A DNA stretch of 64,000 bases from Desulfotignum sp. (GTDB lineage: Bacteria > Desulfobacterota > Desulfobacteria > Desulfobacterales > Desulfobacteraceae): the NCBI GenBank assembly GCA_011390635.1, contig JAABSA010000004.1, forward strand, positions 1 through 64,000, given 5' to 3'. The number at the start of each line of letters is the position of its first letter. Within the stretch, counting starts at the first letter, position 1. A program made the translations under genes and the position numbers. Of the stretch, positions 17,982 to 26,560 are shown one piece after another. The notes below the pieces were generated by a model. It did not search any database. It was not told where the DNA came from and was given only the letters and a program-made list of their open reading frames with translations.

Positions 17982-19796
17982 CTAGCTGGGAAACATATTG
18001 TCCTCTATTTCTACGGCAGCCCCACTGGTGTTCATCAGTGCCGCAAATCTGCCCAGGGTGATGGGCAGCATGGTTTCCGTATAAAACTGCAGCGATTTGA
18101 TGATACCCTGGTAAAAGGGTTTGTCTTTTTTCTTGGCCTTTTCCAGCTTCTGGGCCGCAATCACAGCACGCCACAACAGCATCCAGGCCATCACCGTATC
18201 ACCGGCCGCATCCTGGAACGGATGGGCATTGGCAAAGGCGGACAGCACTTTGTCGGACATGGCGGTCTGACCCATGTGGATGGACACTTCCGCAAGTTTG
18301 TTGATGACCGCTTCCACTTTGACGGCATAGCCCTGGATGGTGTCAATCTCTTTGGCCTGTGCAAGGGTTTTTTGCATTTCGCCAAACAGGTCCATGATGG
18401 GTTTGCCCTTGTTGAGCCCCAGTTTTCTGCCCAGAAGATCCATGGCCTGGATCCCGTTGGTGCCTTCGTAAATCAGGGTGATACGGCAGTCTCTGAGCAG
18501 CTGGGCCATGGGGTATTCTTCGATGAAACCGTAGCCCCCGTATACCTGCATGCCCTGGGAGCAGACCTCAAAGGCCCGGTCTGTGACATATCCTTTGGCA
18601 ATGGGGGTGAGCACCTCCACAAATCCCTGGTATTTTGCCTTTTCTTTGTCACTTTGGGCAAATTTTGCCATGTCCGAGCAATAGTGGACAAAGTAGAGCA
18701 GCGAGCGCATGCCTTCCACATAGGTTTTCATCACCATGAGCTGGCGCCGGACATCCGGGTGCCGAATAATGGGAACCCCTTTGGCATCAGGGTTCATGAT
18801 TTCCATCAGGTCCTTTCCCTGGATCCGGTTTCTGGCATAGTCCAGGGCATACATGTAAGCGGTGGTGGCGCAGGCAAATCCCTGGAACCCCACCAGGAGA
18901 CGGGCTGCGTTCATCATCAGAAACATGGCTTTCATACCCTTGTTTTCTTCTCCCAGCAGGGTGCCGATGCAGTTGCCTTTGGACCCCAGGGACAACGAGC
19001 AGGTTGAATTGCCGTGGATTCCCATTTTGTGCTCAATGCCCGTGCAGATCACATCATTGAATTCCCCCGGAGATCCATCCGGATTCACCCGGAATTTGGG
19101 CACCAGGAACAAAGAGATACCCTTGGTACCGGCCGGTGCCCCTTCAATACGCGCCAGGACCGGGTGAATGATGTTTTCCGCCAGATCATGGTCACCGCCG
19201 GAGATAAAGATTTTTTCTCCCACAATGGCATATGTGCCGTCCCCGTTGGGAACCGCTTTCGTGGTCAATGCCCCCACATCTGAGCCGGCTTCCGGCTCTG
19301 TCAACAGCATGGTGCCGCACCACTTGCCGGTGTACATGTTTTTCAAATACAGATCTTTCTGTTCTTTTGTGCCGAAATGTTCCACCAGATGACCGGCCCC
19401 CTGGGTCAGGCCCGGATACATCATGAACGGATAATTGGCCCCGTTGAAATATTCCGCCGCTGCCGAGGCCACGGTCCGGGGCATGCCCTGTCCGCCCCAC
19501 CGGGGATCTTCAGTGGGTGCCAGCCATTCGCCTTCATTGAACAACGCAAACAGCCGTTTAAAGGAATCGGGTGTGGTTACAATGCCATTTTCAAGGGAAC
19601 ACCCCTGCTGGTCGCCATCTTTATTTGCCGGAAGCAGTTCTTTGACAGCAAAATTTTTTGCTTCTGAAATGATCAGATCAATGGTTTTTTTGTTAAAGTC
19701 TGCAAAACCGTCATGGATTTTGGAAAGAGATTCAGCATTGAGTTGTTCATGCATGACAAACTCTATGTCCCGTCGATCGGAAATTACCTGTGCCAT
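17982..19796 (-). CDS. Acyl-CoA dehydrogenase, long (about 600-residue) DmdC-like subfamily
   Basis: This 604-residue FAD enzyme oxidises an acyl-CoA to the 2,3-enoyl-CoA in the cytoplasm. Landmarks are LTEPEAGSDVGAL (middle domain, FAD contact), GGYGFIEEYPMAQLLRDCRI and IYEGTNGIQAMDLLGRK (about 440-456), whose glutamate is at the position of the catalytic base of this family. It is longer than classical short-chain enzymes (about 380 residues) and has the extra C-terminal domain of the group that includes 3-methylmercaptopropionyl-CoA dehydrogenase (DmdC). Many such genes in sulfate reducers act on unknown substrates. AGGAGGG precedes the ATG, and it has its own terminator. It is next to, but not in, the betaine operon, so a link to DMSP use is only a hint. 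Confidence 0.88.
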   Translation of the reverse strand: MAQVISDRRDIEFVMHEQLNAESLSKIHDGFADFNKKTIDLIISEAKNFAVKELLPANKDGDQQGCSLENGIVTTPDSFKRLFALFNEGEWLAPTEDPRWGGQGMPRTVASAAAEYFNGANYPFMMYPGLTQGAGHLVEHFGTKEQKDLYLKNMYTGKWCGTMLLTEPEAGSDVGALTTKAVPNGDGTYAIVGEKIFISGGDHDLAENIIHPVLARIEGAPAGTKGISLFLVPKFRVNPDGSPGEFNDVICTGIEHKMGIHGNSTCSLSLGSKGNCIGTLLGEENKGMKAMFLMMNAARLLVGFQGFACATTAYMYALDYARNRIQGKDLMEIMNPDAKGVPIIRHPDVRRQLMVMKTYVEGMRSLLYFVHYCSDMAKFAQSDKEKAKYQGFVEVLTPIAKGYVTDRAFEVCSQGMQVYGGYGFIEEYPMAQLLRDCRITLIYEGTNGIQAMDLLGRKLGLNKGKPIMDLFGEMQKTLAQAKEIDTIQGYAVKVEAVINKLAEVSIHMGQTAMSDKVLSAFANAHPFQDAAGDTVMAWMLLWRAVIAAQKLEKAKKKDKPFYQGIIKSLQFYTETMLPITLGRFAALMNTSGAAVEIEDNMFPS

Positions 19797-19994
19797 ATTA
19801 CATTGCCCTCCTGGTGTTGGTGTCTGCCATGGATGCTGAATTGTTGTTCATTGGTTTGTTTCCCGTATTCTTCGGGAGTATATCCATGGAAAATGTGTGA
19901 TTGAAAAAAAATTTATTAATTAAAATAAGCTGTTGTATAATATATCCTGTTGTTTTTTTGTGCCCGTTACCCACGCTTTCCCAAGTTTATAAAA

Positions 19995-20012
19995 AATGAA
20001 TATCAATTCATT
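19995..20012. promoter_or_regulatory. Inverted repeat AATGAAT-ATCA-ATTCATT
   Basis: Perfect 7-base arms with a 4-base spacer lie about 200 bases upstream of the acyl-CoA dehydrogenase start and 170 upstream of the importer. This is the shape of a TetR- or GntR-type operator, but no such regulator gene is adjacent. Confidence 0.35.
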
Positions 20013-20061
20013 ACATGGAATTTTTAAATAGTCAATGATTATTTTCAGAATCTGATATTGC

Positions 20062-20090
20062 TTGACCCTGTATCATTTTTTTGGTAATTC
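20062..20090 (+). promoter_or_regulatory. Candidate sigma-70 promoter of the ABC importer
   Basis: TTGACC and TAATTC are separated by 17 bases, about 95 bases before the ATG of the binding-protein gene. The -35 box is good and the -10 box weak. The same TTGACCCTGT string occurs before the large glutamate dehydrogenase gene. Confidence 0.4.
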
Positions 20091-20123
20091 TGTGTAGTTG
20101 AAATATGTGGCTTGTTCAGCGCA

Positions 20124-20142
20124 ATTGAAAAGGATTTTCAAT
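20124..20142. promoter_or_regulatory. Palindrome ATTGAAAA-GGA-TTTTCAAT, candidate operator
   Basis: Perfect 8-base arms around a 3-base centre lie between the candidate promoter and the start codon of the importer operon. That is a natural position for a repressor site or an mRNA-leader hairpin. Confidence 0.45.
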
Positions 20143-20183
20143 GCGTTTCATGATATGATTAACTCTAAATTTGGAGGATAAGG

Positions 20184-21734
20184 ATGAAAAAATTACTACT
20201 GACTGTGTTAGCTGTTTTTATGGTGATGTCTTTTGCTGTTTCTGCCGGTGCAAAGACTTTTAAGATGGGGCTGGATGCCGATCCCGTATCCCTGGATCCC
20301 CAGGTGCAGCTCTCCGGCGGCATGCTCCAGTTGTCCCACTGGGTGTTTGATCCCCTGGTACGCTGGACCCAGGAAATGGATTTCGAACCCCGTCTGGCCA
20401 CCAGCTGGGAACGGCTGGATGATCTGACCATACGGTTTCACCTGAGAAAAGGTGTCAAGTTCCACAGCGGCAACACCTTTACCGCCAAAGATGTGAAATG
20501 GTCCTTTGACCGCATGAGAAAAAGCGTGGATTTCAAAGGCCTACTGGAACCCTTTGACGGATGTTATATCGTAGATGATTACACCGTGGACATCAAAACC
20601 AAAAAAGCGTATCCCCTGGTACTCAACATGGCCACCTATTTCTTTGCCATGGATTCCGAGTTTTATACCGGTACCGATGAAAACGGCCAGCCCAAAGATG
20701 CTATTTTAAAGATCGGTGAATCTTTTGCGTTGAACAACGCCTCAGGCACCGGTCCGTTTATTGTCACCAAGCGCCAGCACAACGTGGTACTGGAAATGAA
20801 ACGGTTTGCAGACTACTGGGACAAAAACAGCCCGGGCAATGTCACCGAATTCATCCTGAGCCCCATCAAGGAAAACGCCACCCGCGTGGCTGCCCTGCTC
20901 TCCGGAGGTGTGGACTGGATCTCTCCTGTGCCCCCCCAGGATTTTGCCAGAATCCAGAACGATGACAAGGTCAAACTGGTGAACATCAACGGCGGCCGGA
21001 TCATCACTTTTCAGATGAACCCCAACCGGGTGGAGGCTTTCAAGGATGTGAGGGTACGCCAGGCCATTGTCCATGCAGTGAACAATGAAGGGATCGTCAA
21101 ACAGATCATGAAAGGCACGGCCACGGTGGCGGCACAGCAGGGTCCCGAAGGCTATCTCGGCTACAAGGAAACCCTTACACCCCGCTATGACCTTGCAAAG
21201 GCCAAGGCCCTCATGAAAGAAGCAGGATATGAAAACGGTTTTGAAATCAGCATGATGGCCCCCAACAACCGGTATGTCAATGATGCCAAGATTGCCGAAG
21301 CAACCGCCCAGATGCTGGGAAAGATCGGCATCAAAGTGAATCTGAAAACCATGCCCAAGGCACAGTACTGGAATGAATTCGACGCACGGGCCGCTGACAT
21401 GATGATGATCGGGTGGCATTCTGATACCGAAGATTCCGGGAACTTTTCCGAATTTTTGACCATGTGCCCCAATGCGGAAACCGGCTACGGCCAGTATAAC
21501 AGCGGGTACTGCAATCCCAGGGTGGATGAACTGACCATCGCTGCTCAGTCCGAAACCGATGTGGAAAAACGGAAGGCCATGCTCCAGGAGATCGAGCAGA
21601 TCCTGTATGATGATGCCGCCTTTGTACCGTTTCACTGGCAGAACCATTCCTATGGCGTCAAAAAGAACGTCCGTGCGCAACCCGTTATCAATGCACAGAA
21701 CTTTCCGTATATCGGCGACCTGGTGATTGAATAA
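20184..21734 (+). CDS. ABC importer substrate-binding protein, family 5 (peptide/nickel type)
   Basis: This 516-residue exported protein starts with a signal peptide (MKKLLLTVLAVFMVMSFAVS, cleavage probably after the AGA near residue 23). It then shows the family-5 solute-binding pattern: DADPVSLDPQ near the mature N-terminus, LRKGVKFHSG and TAKDVKWSFDRM, the last two being the signature region of DppA, OppA and NikA proteins. It captures the ligand outside the inner membrane and feeds the two permeases and two ATPases encoded downstream. GGAGGATAAGG precedes the ATG. The ligand (peptide, oligosaccharide, nickel chelate or other) cannot be deduced from sequence. No lipobox cysteine is seen. 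Confidence 0.92.
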   Translation: MKKLLLTVLAVFMVMSFAVSAGAKTFKMGLDADPVSLDPQVQLSGGMLQLSHWVFDPLVRWTQEMDFEPRLATSWERLDDLTIRFHLRKGVKFHSGNTFTAKDVKWSFDRMRKSVDFKGLLEPFDGCYIVDDYTVDIKTKKAYPLVLNMATYFFAMDSEFYTGTDENGQPKDAILKIGESFALNNASGTGPFIVTKRQHNVVLEMKRFADYWDKNSPGNVTEFILSPIKENATRVAALLSGGVDWISPVPPQDFARIQNDDKVKLVNINGGRIITFQMNPNRVEAFKDVRVRQAIVHAVNNEGIVKQIMKGTATVAAQQGPEGYLGYKETLTPRYDLAKAKALMKEAGYENGFEISMMAPNNRYVNDAKIAEATAQMLGKIGIKVNLKTMPKAQYWNEFDARAADMMMIGWHSDTEDSGNFSEFLTMCPNAETGYGQYNSGYCNPRVDELTIAAQSETDVEKRKAMLQEIEQILYDDAAFVPFHWQNHSYGVKKNVRAQPVINAQNFPYIGDLVIE

Positions 21735-21853
21735 ATATCCGTTTGAAGGATAAAAAAGCGGCTGCTGTTTGTGCGGCCTGACCTGTCACTGCCGTTCCGG
21801 ATTACATTTTTCGGGACGGCAGTGTTAACCTTTCTGGACAAAGATACCATCCC

Positions 21854-22840
21854 ATGTTTGCATTTATCATACGCAGGATTCTCCAGGCCGTGGCGGTCAT
21901 GCTGGTTATCAGCCTGGTGGTGTTTGCCATACAAAAACAGTTTGGTGATCCGGTCAGAGATCTGGTGGGGGAGCGGGTCACCCCGGAAGAGCGGCAGCAG
22001 ATCGCCGATAAAATGGGGCTTAATGATCCGTTCCTGGTCCAGTACGGCCGTTTCGTCAAAAATGCTGTGACCAAAGGGGATCTGGGACGGTCTTTTTTAT
22101 ACAACAAACCCAACCTTGAGGTGATTGTGAACCATGCACCGGCCACCATCGAGCTGGTGCTGGGGACTGCGTTGATCATCATTGTCCTGTCTTTGCCCCT
22201 GGGGGTGTATTGTGCATTAAAACCCCGAAGTCTGCTTTCGCGGTTCACCATGAGCTTTTCCACTTTAGGGGTGTCCATGCCCGTGTTTCTGACCGCCATT
22301 TTGCTTATTTATCTGTTTGCAGTGCACTGGCGGATTCTGCCCTCCTACGGCCGGGGGGAAACCGTGGACCTGTTCGGGAACGGCATCTGGATGACCGGAT
22401 TTTTAACCATTGACGGGCTCAAACATCTGATTCTTCCCTGTATTTCCTTGTCCACGCTCATGCTGCCCCTGTTCATCCGCCTGATCCGTTCTGAGATGAT
22501 GGAGGTGCTGGAAACCGAATATATCAAATATGCCTGGGCCAAAGGGCTTTCACCCCGGCGGGTCTGGCTGGTCCATGCATTCAAGAACACCCTGCTGCCG
22601 GTGATTACGGTGTTCGGTGTACAGATCGGGATCATGTTTGCCTTTACCCTGCTCACGGAACTGGTATTCCAGTGGCCGGGTATGGGATTCATGTTCTTAG
22701 AGGCGGTGAACCGGGCGGATCTTTCCTTGCTCATTGCCTATCTGGTGGTGGTGGCAGCATTGTTTGTGGTGGTCAATACGGTTGTGGATATTCTCTATGG
22801 CTTTATCAATCCCACGGTCAGGATAGCAGGAACCAAATGA
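21854..22840 (+). CDS. ABC importer permease, DppB/OppB type
   Basis: This 328-residue inner-membrane permease has six expected transmembrane segments. The N-terminus (FIIRRILQAVAVMLVISLVV) is typical of DppB. The EAA-like cytoplasmic loop reads EYIKYAWAKGLSPRRVWLVH, where the coupling helix meets the ATPase. It follows the binding-protein gene after 119 bases, has only a weak ribosome site, and overlaps the next permease by 4 bases (ATGA), so the two are translationally coupled. Confidence 0.92.
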   Translation: MFAFIIRRILQAVAVMLVISLVVFAIQKQFGDPVRDLVGERVTPEERQQIADKMGLNDPFLVQYGRFVKNAVTKGDLGRSFLYNKPNLEVIVNHAPATIELVLGTALIIIVLSLPLGVYCALKPRSLLSRFTMSFSTLGVSMPVFLTAILLIYLFAVHWRILPSYGRGETVDLFGNGIWMTGFLTIDGLKHLILPCISLSTLMLPLFIRLIRSEMMEVLETEYIKYAWAKGLSPRRVWLVHAFKNTLLPVITVFGVQIGIMFAFTLLTELVFQWPGMGFMFLEAVNRADLSLLIAYLVVVAALFVVVNTVVDILYGFINPTVRIAGTK

Positions 22841-23757
22841 AAACAAAATTACAGCAGTTTACAGAATCCTATTTTTTATACAGTTTCCGGCGGGACATGG
22901 TGGCCATGGCAAGCTTTGCCGTCCTGGTGATTTTTTTGTTTATCGCATTTGCCGCTCCCTGGATTTCTCCCATGAACCCCTATGATTCCGTCAATATCGA
23001 CATCATGAATTCGGAAATTCCCCCCATGTGGATGGACGGCGGATCTAAGGAATTTCCCCTGGGCACCGATAACCAGGGCCGGGATATGCTGTCCACCATG
23101 TTTTACGGGCTGCGCACCTCCATTATCATCGGTCTTGGGGCTGTGGCCATCCAGGCGGCCATCGGTGTTGTCCTGGGGCTTATGGCAGGATATCTGGGGG
23201 GTAAAACCGATGCCATTCTCATGCGCCTGGCAGATATCCAGTTTTCCTTTCCCTATCTCATGGTGGCCATTTTCATGAGCGCCATTTTTCAGGTGGTGTT
23301 TGGTGCCGGCAGTTTTGAACAGATGGCCATACCCTTGTTGACCATTATCATCGGTCTGTCCAACTGGCCCATGTTCGCCAGGACTATCCGGGCATCTGTC
23401 ATGGGGGAAAAAAACAAGGAGTATGTGGAGGCGGCAAGGGTTATCGGCCTGCCCCAGCGCATCATCATGTTCCGCCATATTCTGCCCAATGCCCTGACCT
23501 CGGTGATGGTCATTTCCACAATCCAGGTGGCCAATGCGGTCATGAGCGAGGCAGCCCTGTCATTTTTAGGGCTTGGCATGCCCGTGACCAAGCCGTCTTT
23601 GGGGTCACTTATCCGGGCAGGACAGGAGTTCTTTTTTTCCGGATCATGGTGGATTACGGTGCTGCCGGGGTTGTGGCTGGTGCTCTTTGTCCTGGTGATC
23701 AACCTTTTGGGGGACTGGCTCCGGGATGTACTTAACCCGAAATTATACAAAGGATAA
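22837..23757 (+). CDS. ABC importer permease, DppC/OppC type
   Basis: This 306-residue second permease of the importer is recognised by the DppC-type periplasmic segment DNQGRDMLSTMFYGLRTS and the coupling loop YVEAARVIGLPQRIIMFRHI. The N-terminal hydrophobic helix (about 24-45) and five further membrane segments are evident. The ATG at 22837 overlaps the TGA of the first permease. A longer frame running upstream into that gene is not believed. It forms a heterodimer with the DppB-type protein. Confidence 0.92.
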   Translation: MKTKLQQFTESYFLYSFRRDMVAMASFAVLVIFLFIAFAAPWISPMNPYDSVNIDIMNSEIPPMWMDGGSKEFPLGTDNQGRDMLSTMFYGLRTSIIIGLGAVAIQAAIGVVLGLMAGYLGGKTDAILMRLADIQFSFPYLMVAIFMSAIFQVVFGAGSFEQMAIPLLTIIIGLSNWPMFARTIRASVMGEKNKEYVEAARVIGLPQRIIMFRHILPNALTSVMVISTIQVANAVMSEAALSFLGLGMPVTKPSLGSLIRAGQEFFFSGSWWITVLPGLWLVLFVLVINLLGDWLRDVLNPKLYKG

Positions 23758-23768
23758 CAACAGCTAAG

Positions 23769-24728
23769 ATGTCTCACCTTCTTGAAGTCAGGGACCTGGA
23801 AGTAAAGTTTGCCCTTCGCTCCGGTGATATCACGGCCATCGACGGGGTCAGTTTCAATCTGGATCCGGGAGAGCGCCTGGGCATAGTCGGGGAAAGCGGG
23901 GCCGGCAAATCCGTTACCGGGTTTGCCATCATCAATCTCATCTCCAAGCCCGGGTATATTTCCAGGGGCAGCATCTATTTTGAAGGCAATGAGATATCCG
24001 CTTATTCCCTGGCCCGGATGCGCAAAATCAGGGGAAACCGGATCTCCATGATTTTTCAGGATCCCATGATGACATTGAATCCGGTATATACCATCGGGTT
24101 CCAGATGATCGAGACCCTGCAGGCCCACCGGAACATATCCAAAACACAGGCGCGGGCCATTGCCCTGGACAAGCTTAAAAAAGTGTATATACCGTCTCCT
24201 GAAAAACGGTTGTCCCAATACCCCCATGAATTGTCCGGGGGCATGCGCCAGCGGATCATCATTGCCATATCCCTTCTGGCAGACCCGGCCATTATCATTG
24301 CGGATGAGCCCACAACCGCCCTGGATGTCACCATCCAGGCCGAAATCATGGACCTGCTCCAGGAATTGTGCGAACGCGATAGAATGGGGCTGATCCTCAT
24401 TACCCATGATCTGGGGGTGGTATCCCAGGTGACCGAGAAAATCGCGGTGATGTATGCCGGGAAAATCATTGAATACGGCCCCACGGAAACCGTAGTCCAC
24501 CATCCGGTGCATCCCTATACCATCGGCCTTATCGGGTCAATCCCGGGTTCCATTGAACCGGGAAAGGATCTCAAGCAGATTCCGGGCATGATGCCCACAC
24601 TCACCAATATTCCGCCGGGATGCGCCTTTAATCCCAGGTGTGAACTTGCTGCGGATATCTGCACAAAAAAAACCCCGGTTTTTGAAGAAAAACAAAATGG
24701 CATCATGGCTGCCTGTCACATGAAATAG
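23769..24728 (+). CDS. ABC importer ATPase, DppD/OppD type
   Basis: This 319-residue cytoplasmic ATPase has Walker A GESGAGKS (about 41-48), a Q-loop at IFQDP, the signature LSGGMRQR, Walker B IIADEPTTALD and the switch histidine in THDLG. The C-terminal region (PPGCAFNPRC and following cysteines) is the oligopeptide-transporter extension typical of DppD. It starts 11 bases after the permease stop and works with the second ATPase encoded 15 bases downstream. Confidence 0.93.
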   Translation: MSHLLEVRDLEVKFALRSGDITAIDGVSFNLDPGERLGIVGESGAGKSVTGFAIINLISKPGYISRGSIYFEGNEISAYSLARMRKIRGNRISMIFQDPMMTLNPVYTIGFQMIETLQAHRNISKTQARAIALDKLKKVYIPSPEKRLSQYPHELSGGMRQRIIIAISLLADPAIIIADEPTTALDVTIQAEIMDLLQELCERDRMGLILITHDLGVVSQVTEKIAVMYAGKIIEYGPTETVVHHPVHPYTIGLIGSIPGSIEPGKDLKQIPGMMPTLTNIPPGCAFNPRCELAADICTKKTPVFEEKQNGIMAACHMK

Positions 24729-24743
24729 GATGTAAAAAAACCA

Positions 24744-25766
24744 ATGACAACGCATCAGACCCCTTTATTGACTGTTGAGAACGTAGTCAAGCATTTTGAT
24801 ATTTCCGGCGGTTTTCTGGATCAACTGGCCTTCAAGGGCGGTATCCACCTGGAAAAAACCACTGTCAAGGCAGTGAATAATGTGTCTTTGTTCGTCAACA
24901 AAGGCGAGACCCTGAGTGTGGTGGGAGAAAGCGGATGCGGCAAATCCACCCTTGCCAGGGTGATCCTGGGGCTTTACCGGCCCAATTCCGGTAAAATTTT
25001 TTATGACGGCCAGCGTATCGACCACCTTTCCCATGAACAATGGCTGCCCTATCGCCGGAAAATGCAGATGATTTTCCAGGACCCTTATGCCTCCCTGAAT
25101 CCCAGAAAAACCGTGCGCCAGACCCTGGAAGAACCGCTGCGGTTCCATAACCCCAAAATGACGGCCCAGGAAGCCGTTGACAAGGTGGCCTATGTCATGG
25201 AACAGGTGGGTGTGGATCCGGCCTGGATTGGCCGGTATCCCCATGAGTTTTCCGGGGGCCAGCGCCAGCGGATCTCCATTGCCAGGGGGCTGATCCTTGA
25301 TCCCAATTTCATTGTTGCGGATGAGCCGGTCTCCGCTTTAGATGTATCCATCCAGGCCCAGATTCTGAATCTGCTCATGGACCTGCGGGAAAAACATGAC
25401 CTCACCTATCTGTTCATCACCCACGACCTTTCTGTGGTGCGCCACATCAGCTCCCGGGTGGCCGTGCTGTACCTGGGCACGGTGTGTGAACTGGCTTCGG
25501 CAAAAGATCTGTTCGAGTCTCCCCGGCATCCCTATACCCGGGCGCTTTTGTCCGCCATCCCCAGGATCGGGGAGAAAAAAGCCAAGCATATCAAGCTGAA
25601 AGGAGAGGTGCCCACGCCGGTGAACCTGCCGTCGGGATGTGTTTTCCACGGCCGGTGCGTGTATGCACGGGATCGGTGTCGTAAGGAATTTCCCCGTTTC
25701 AATGAATTGTCCAACAGCACCTTTGTGTCCTGCCACGGGGTGGAGGAAGGGTGGGATTTGGGGTGA
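24744..25766 (+). CDS. ABC importer ATPase, DppF/OppF type
   Basis: This 340-residue second ATPase of the heterodimeric motor has Walker A GESGCGKS (about 60-67), IFQDPYASLNPRKTV, the signature FSGGQRQR, Walker B IVADEPVSALD and the switch THDLS. The C-terminal oligopeptide extension is PSGCVFHGRC. An insertion near residues 20-40 (GGFLDQLAFKGGIHL) lengthens the N-terminal part compared with many DppF proteins. It ends the five-gene operon; the stop codon lies inside a small hairpin that may terminate transcription. Confidence 0.93.
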   Translation: MTTHQTPLLTVENVVKHFDISGGFLDQLAFKGGIHLEKTTVKAVNNVSLFVNKGETLSVVGESGCGKSTLARVILGLYRPNSGKIFYDGQRIDHLSHEQWLPYRRKMQMIFQDPYASLNPRKTVRQTLEEPLRFHNPKMTAQEAVDKVAYVMEQVGVDPAWIGRYPHEFSGGQRQRISIARGLILDPNFIVADEPVSALDVSIQAQILNLLMDLREKHDLTYLFITHDLSVVRHISSRVAVLYLGTVCELASAKDLFESPRHPYTRALLSAIPRIGEKKAKHIKLKGEVPTPVNLPSGCVFHGRCVYARDRCRKEFPRFNELSNSTFVSCHGVEEGWDLG

Positions 25767-25785
25767 CATCCGTCACCTGATCTTT
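25762..25785 (+). terminator. Possible terminator of the ABC importer operon
   Basis: The hairpin GGTGAC-ATCC-GTCACC (25762-25777) overlaps the stop codon and is followed by TGATCTTTT. The stem is short and the T-run brief. Confidence 0.45.
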
Positions 25786-26079
25786 TGCCGATACCAGCGG
25801 TTTTTCACACCGAAAAAAATAGTTTTGGTCGGTTCGATTTTTGCATAAAGCATTAAGATACGCACCGGGACAATATCCGTCAAAAACTGGGTTTCAAGCA
25901 AACCAGCGTGAATTTGAGATCCTATCTGGTGAATGTATGAAAAATACGTATTTTTACGCAGTGATACCACCGTAAATTTTTGAGGATTTTGTCCTCTTGT
26001 ATTATGTGTCTTGATATATTATACAGTGAGTGCAATAATAAACTAAGGTATGACCAAAATCTTTTTTGGAGTTGAAACA
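25786..26079 (+). promoter_or_regulatory. Gap before the receiver-domain gene
   Basis: About 290 AT-rich bases. There is a small hairpin GAGGA-TTTTG-TCCTC near 25982-25996 and a weak promoter-like pair (TTGTAT at 25997, TATACA at 26020, 17-base spacing), from which a leader of about 45 bases would run to the ATG. Nothing else was recognised. Confidence 0.3.
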
Positions 26080-26472
26080 ATGCCGGAAAACCTGCCAGCG
26101 CCAGCCAAAGTACTTGTCATTGATGACGAAACAGCAATTTTACGAATGCTGGCCATGGCATTGTCCAGAAAAGGATACCATGTTGATACTGCTGACAATG
26201 GTGAACTGGGCATAAAAATGATGAAATCCAATCAATACCACCTGGTGATAACCGACATGCAAATGGGTAAAGTGTCCGGTGAAGACGTGCTCAGGCAGGC
26301 AAGGCTCCTGAAAGGAAACAGCATCCCGGTCATTGCCATGTCCGGCACACCCTGGCTGATGGATAAACATATATTTGATGCAGTTCTTCCCAAACCCTAT
26401 TCCTTGAAACTGCTTTTTGAACTGGTACAAAATTTTTTATTCCCGCTTTCTGAAGAAGATTCCCTTTCCTGA
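26080..26472 (+). CDS. Stand-alone receiver-domain (CheY-like) protein
   Basis: This 130-residue single receiver domain has the acidic pair in VIDDE, the phosphoacceptor aspartate in ITDMQMG, the conserved Ser/Thr position in AMSGTP and the lysine in LPKPYS. No output domain follows. It could pass a phosphoryl group, bind a partner directly or regulate a histidine kinase. The ATG at 26080 was chosen because GGAG lies 8 bases before it; a longer frame from 26050 lacks a site. There is no kinase gene nearby, so its partner is unknown. Confidence 0.88.
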   Translation: MPENLPAPAKVLVIDDETAILRMLAMALSRKGYHVDTADNGELGIKMMKSNQYHLVITDMQMGKVSGEDVLRQARLLKGNSIPVIAMSGTPWLMDKHIFDAVLPKPYSLKLLFELVQNFLFPLSEEDSLS

Positions 26473-26525
26473 AGTGTAATACAGACCCTTTGTTTTGGTC
26501 AGCCTGTTTTCGCAAGGCATGTCTG

Positions 26526-26560
26526 AAAAAGATATCTCCTATGGTTCAAATCCCGGAGAT
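26526..26560 (-). terminator. Terminator overlapping the trmO stop codon
   Basis: On the minus strand ATCTCC ... GGAGAT (arms 26555-26560 and 26534-26539) is followed by ATATCTTTTT. The stop codon of the gene lies at the foot of the stem. The loop happens to resemble a tRNA T-arm but is not one. Confidence 0.6.

Larger units (their letters stand above)
19797..20183. promoter_or_regulatory. Divergent control region, acyl-CoA dehydrogenase / ABC importer
   Basis: This AT-rich 387-base gap separates two divergent transcription units. It holds an inverted repeat at 19995-20012, a candidate sigma-70 promoter at 20062-20090 and a palindrome at 20124-20142, listed separately. No riboswitch pattern was recognised. 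Confidence 0.5.

Noticed and set aside
26534-26560. A T-arm-like GGTTCAAATCC string, as at the 3' end of a tRNA or an integration site
   Set aside because: No D-arm, anticodon arm or acceptor pairing can be built around it and the T-stem pairs only at two positions. It is explained as the loop of the trmO terminator.
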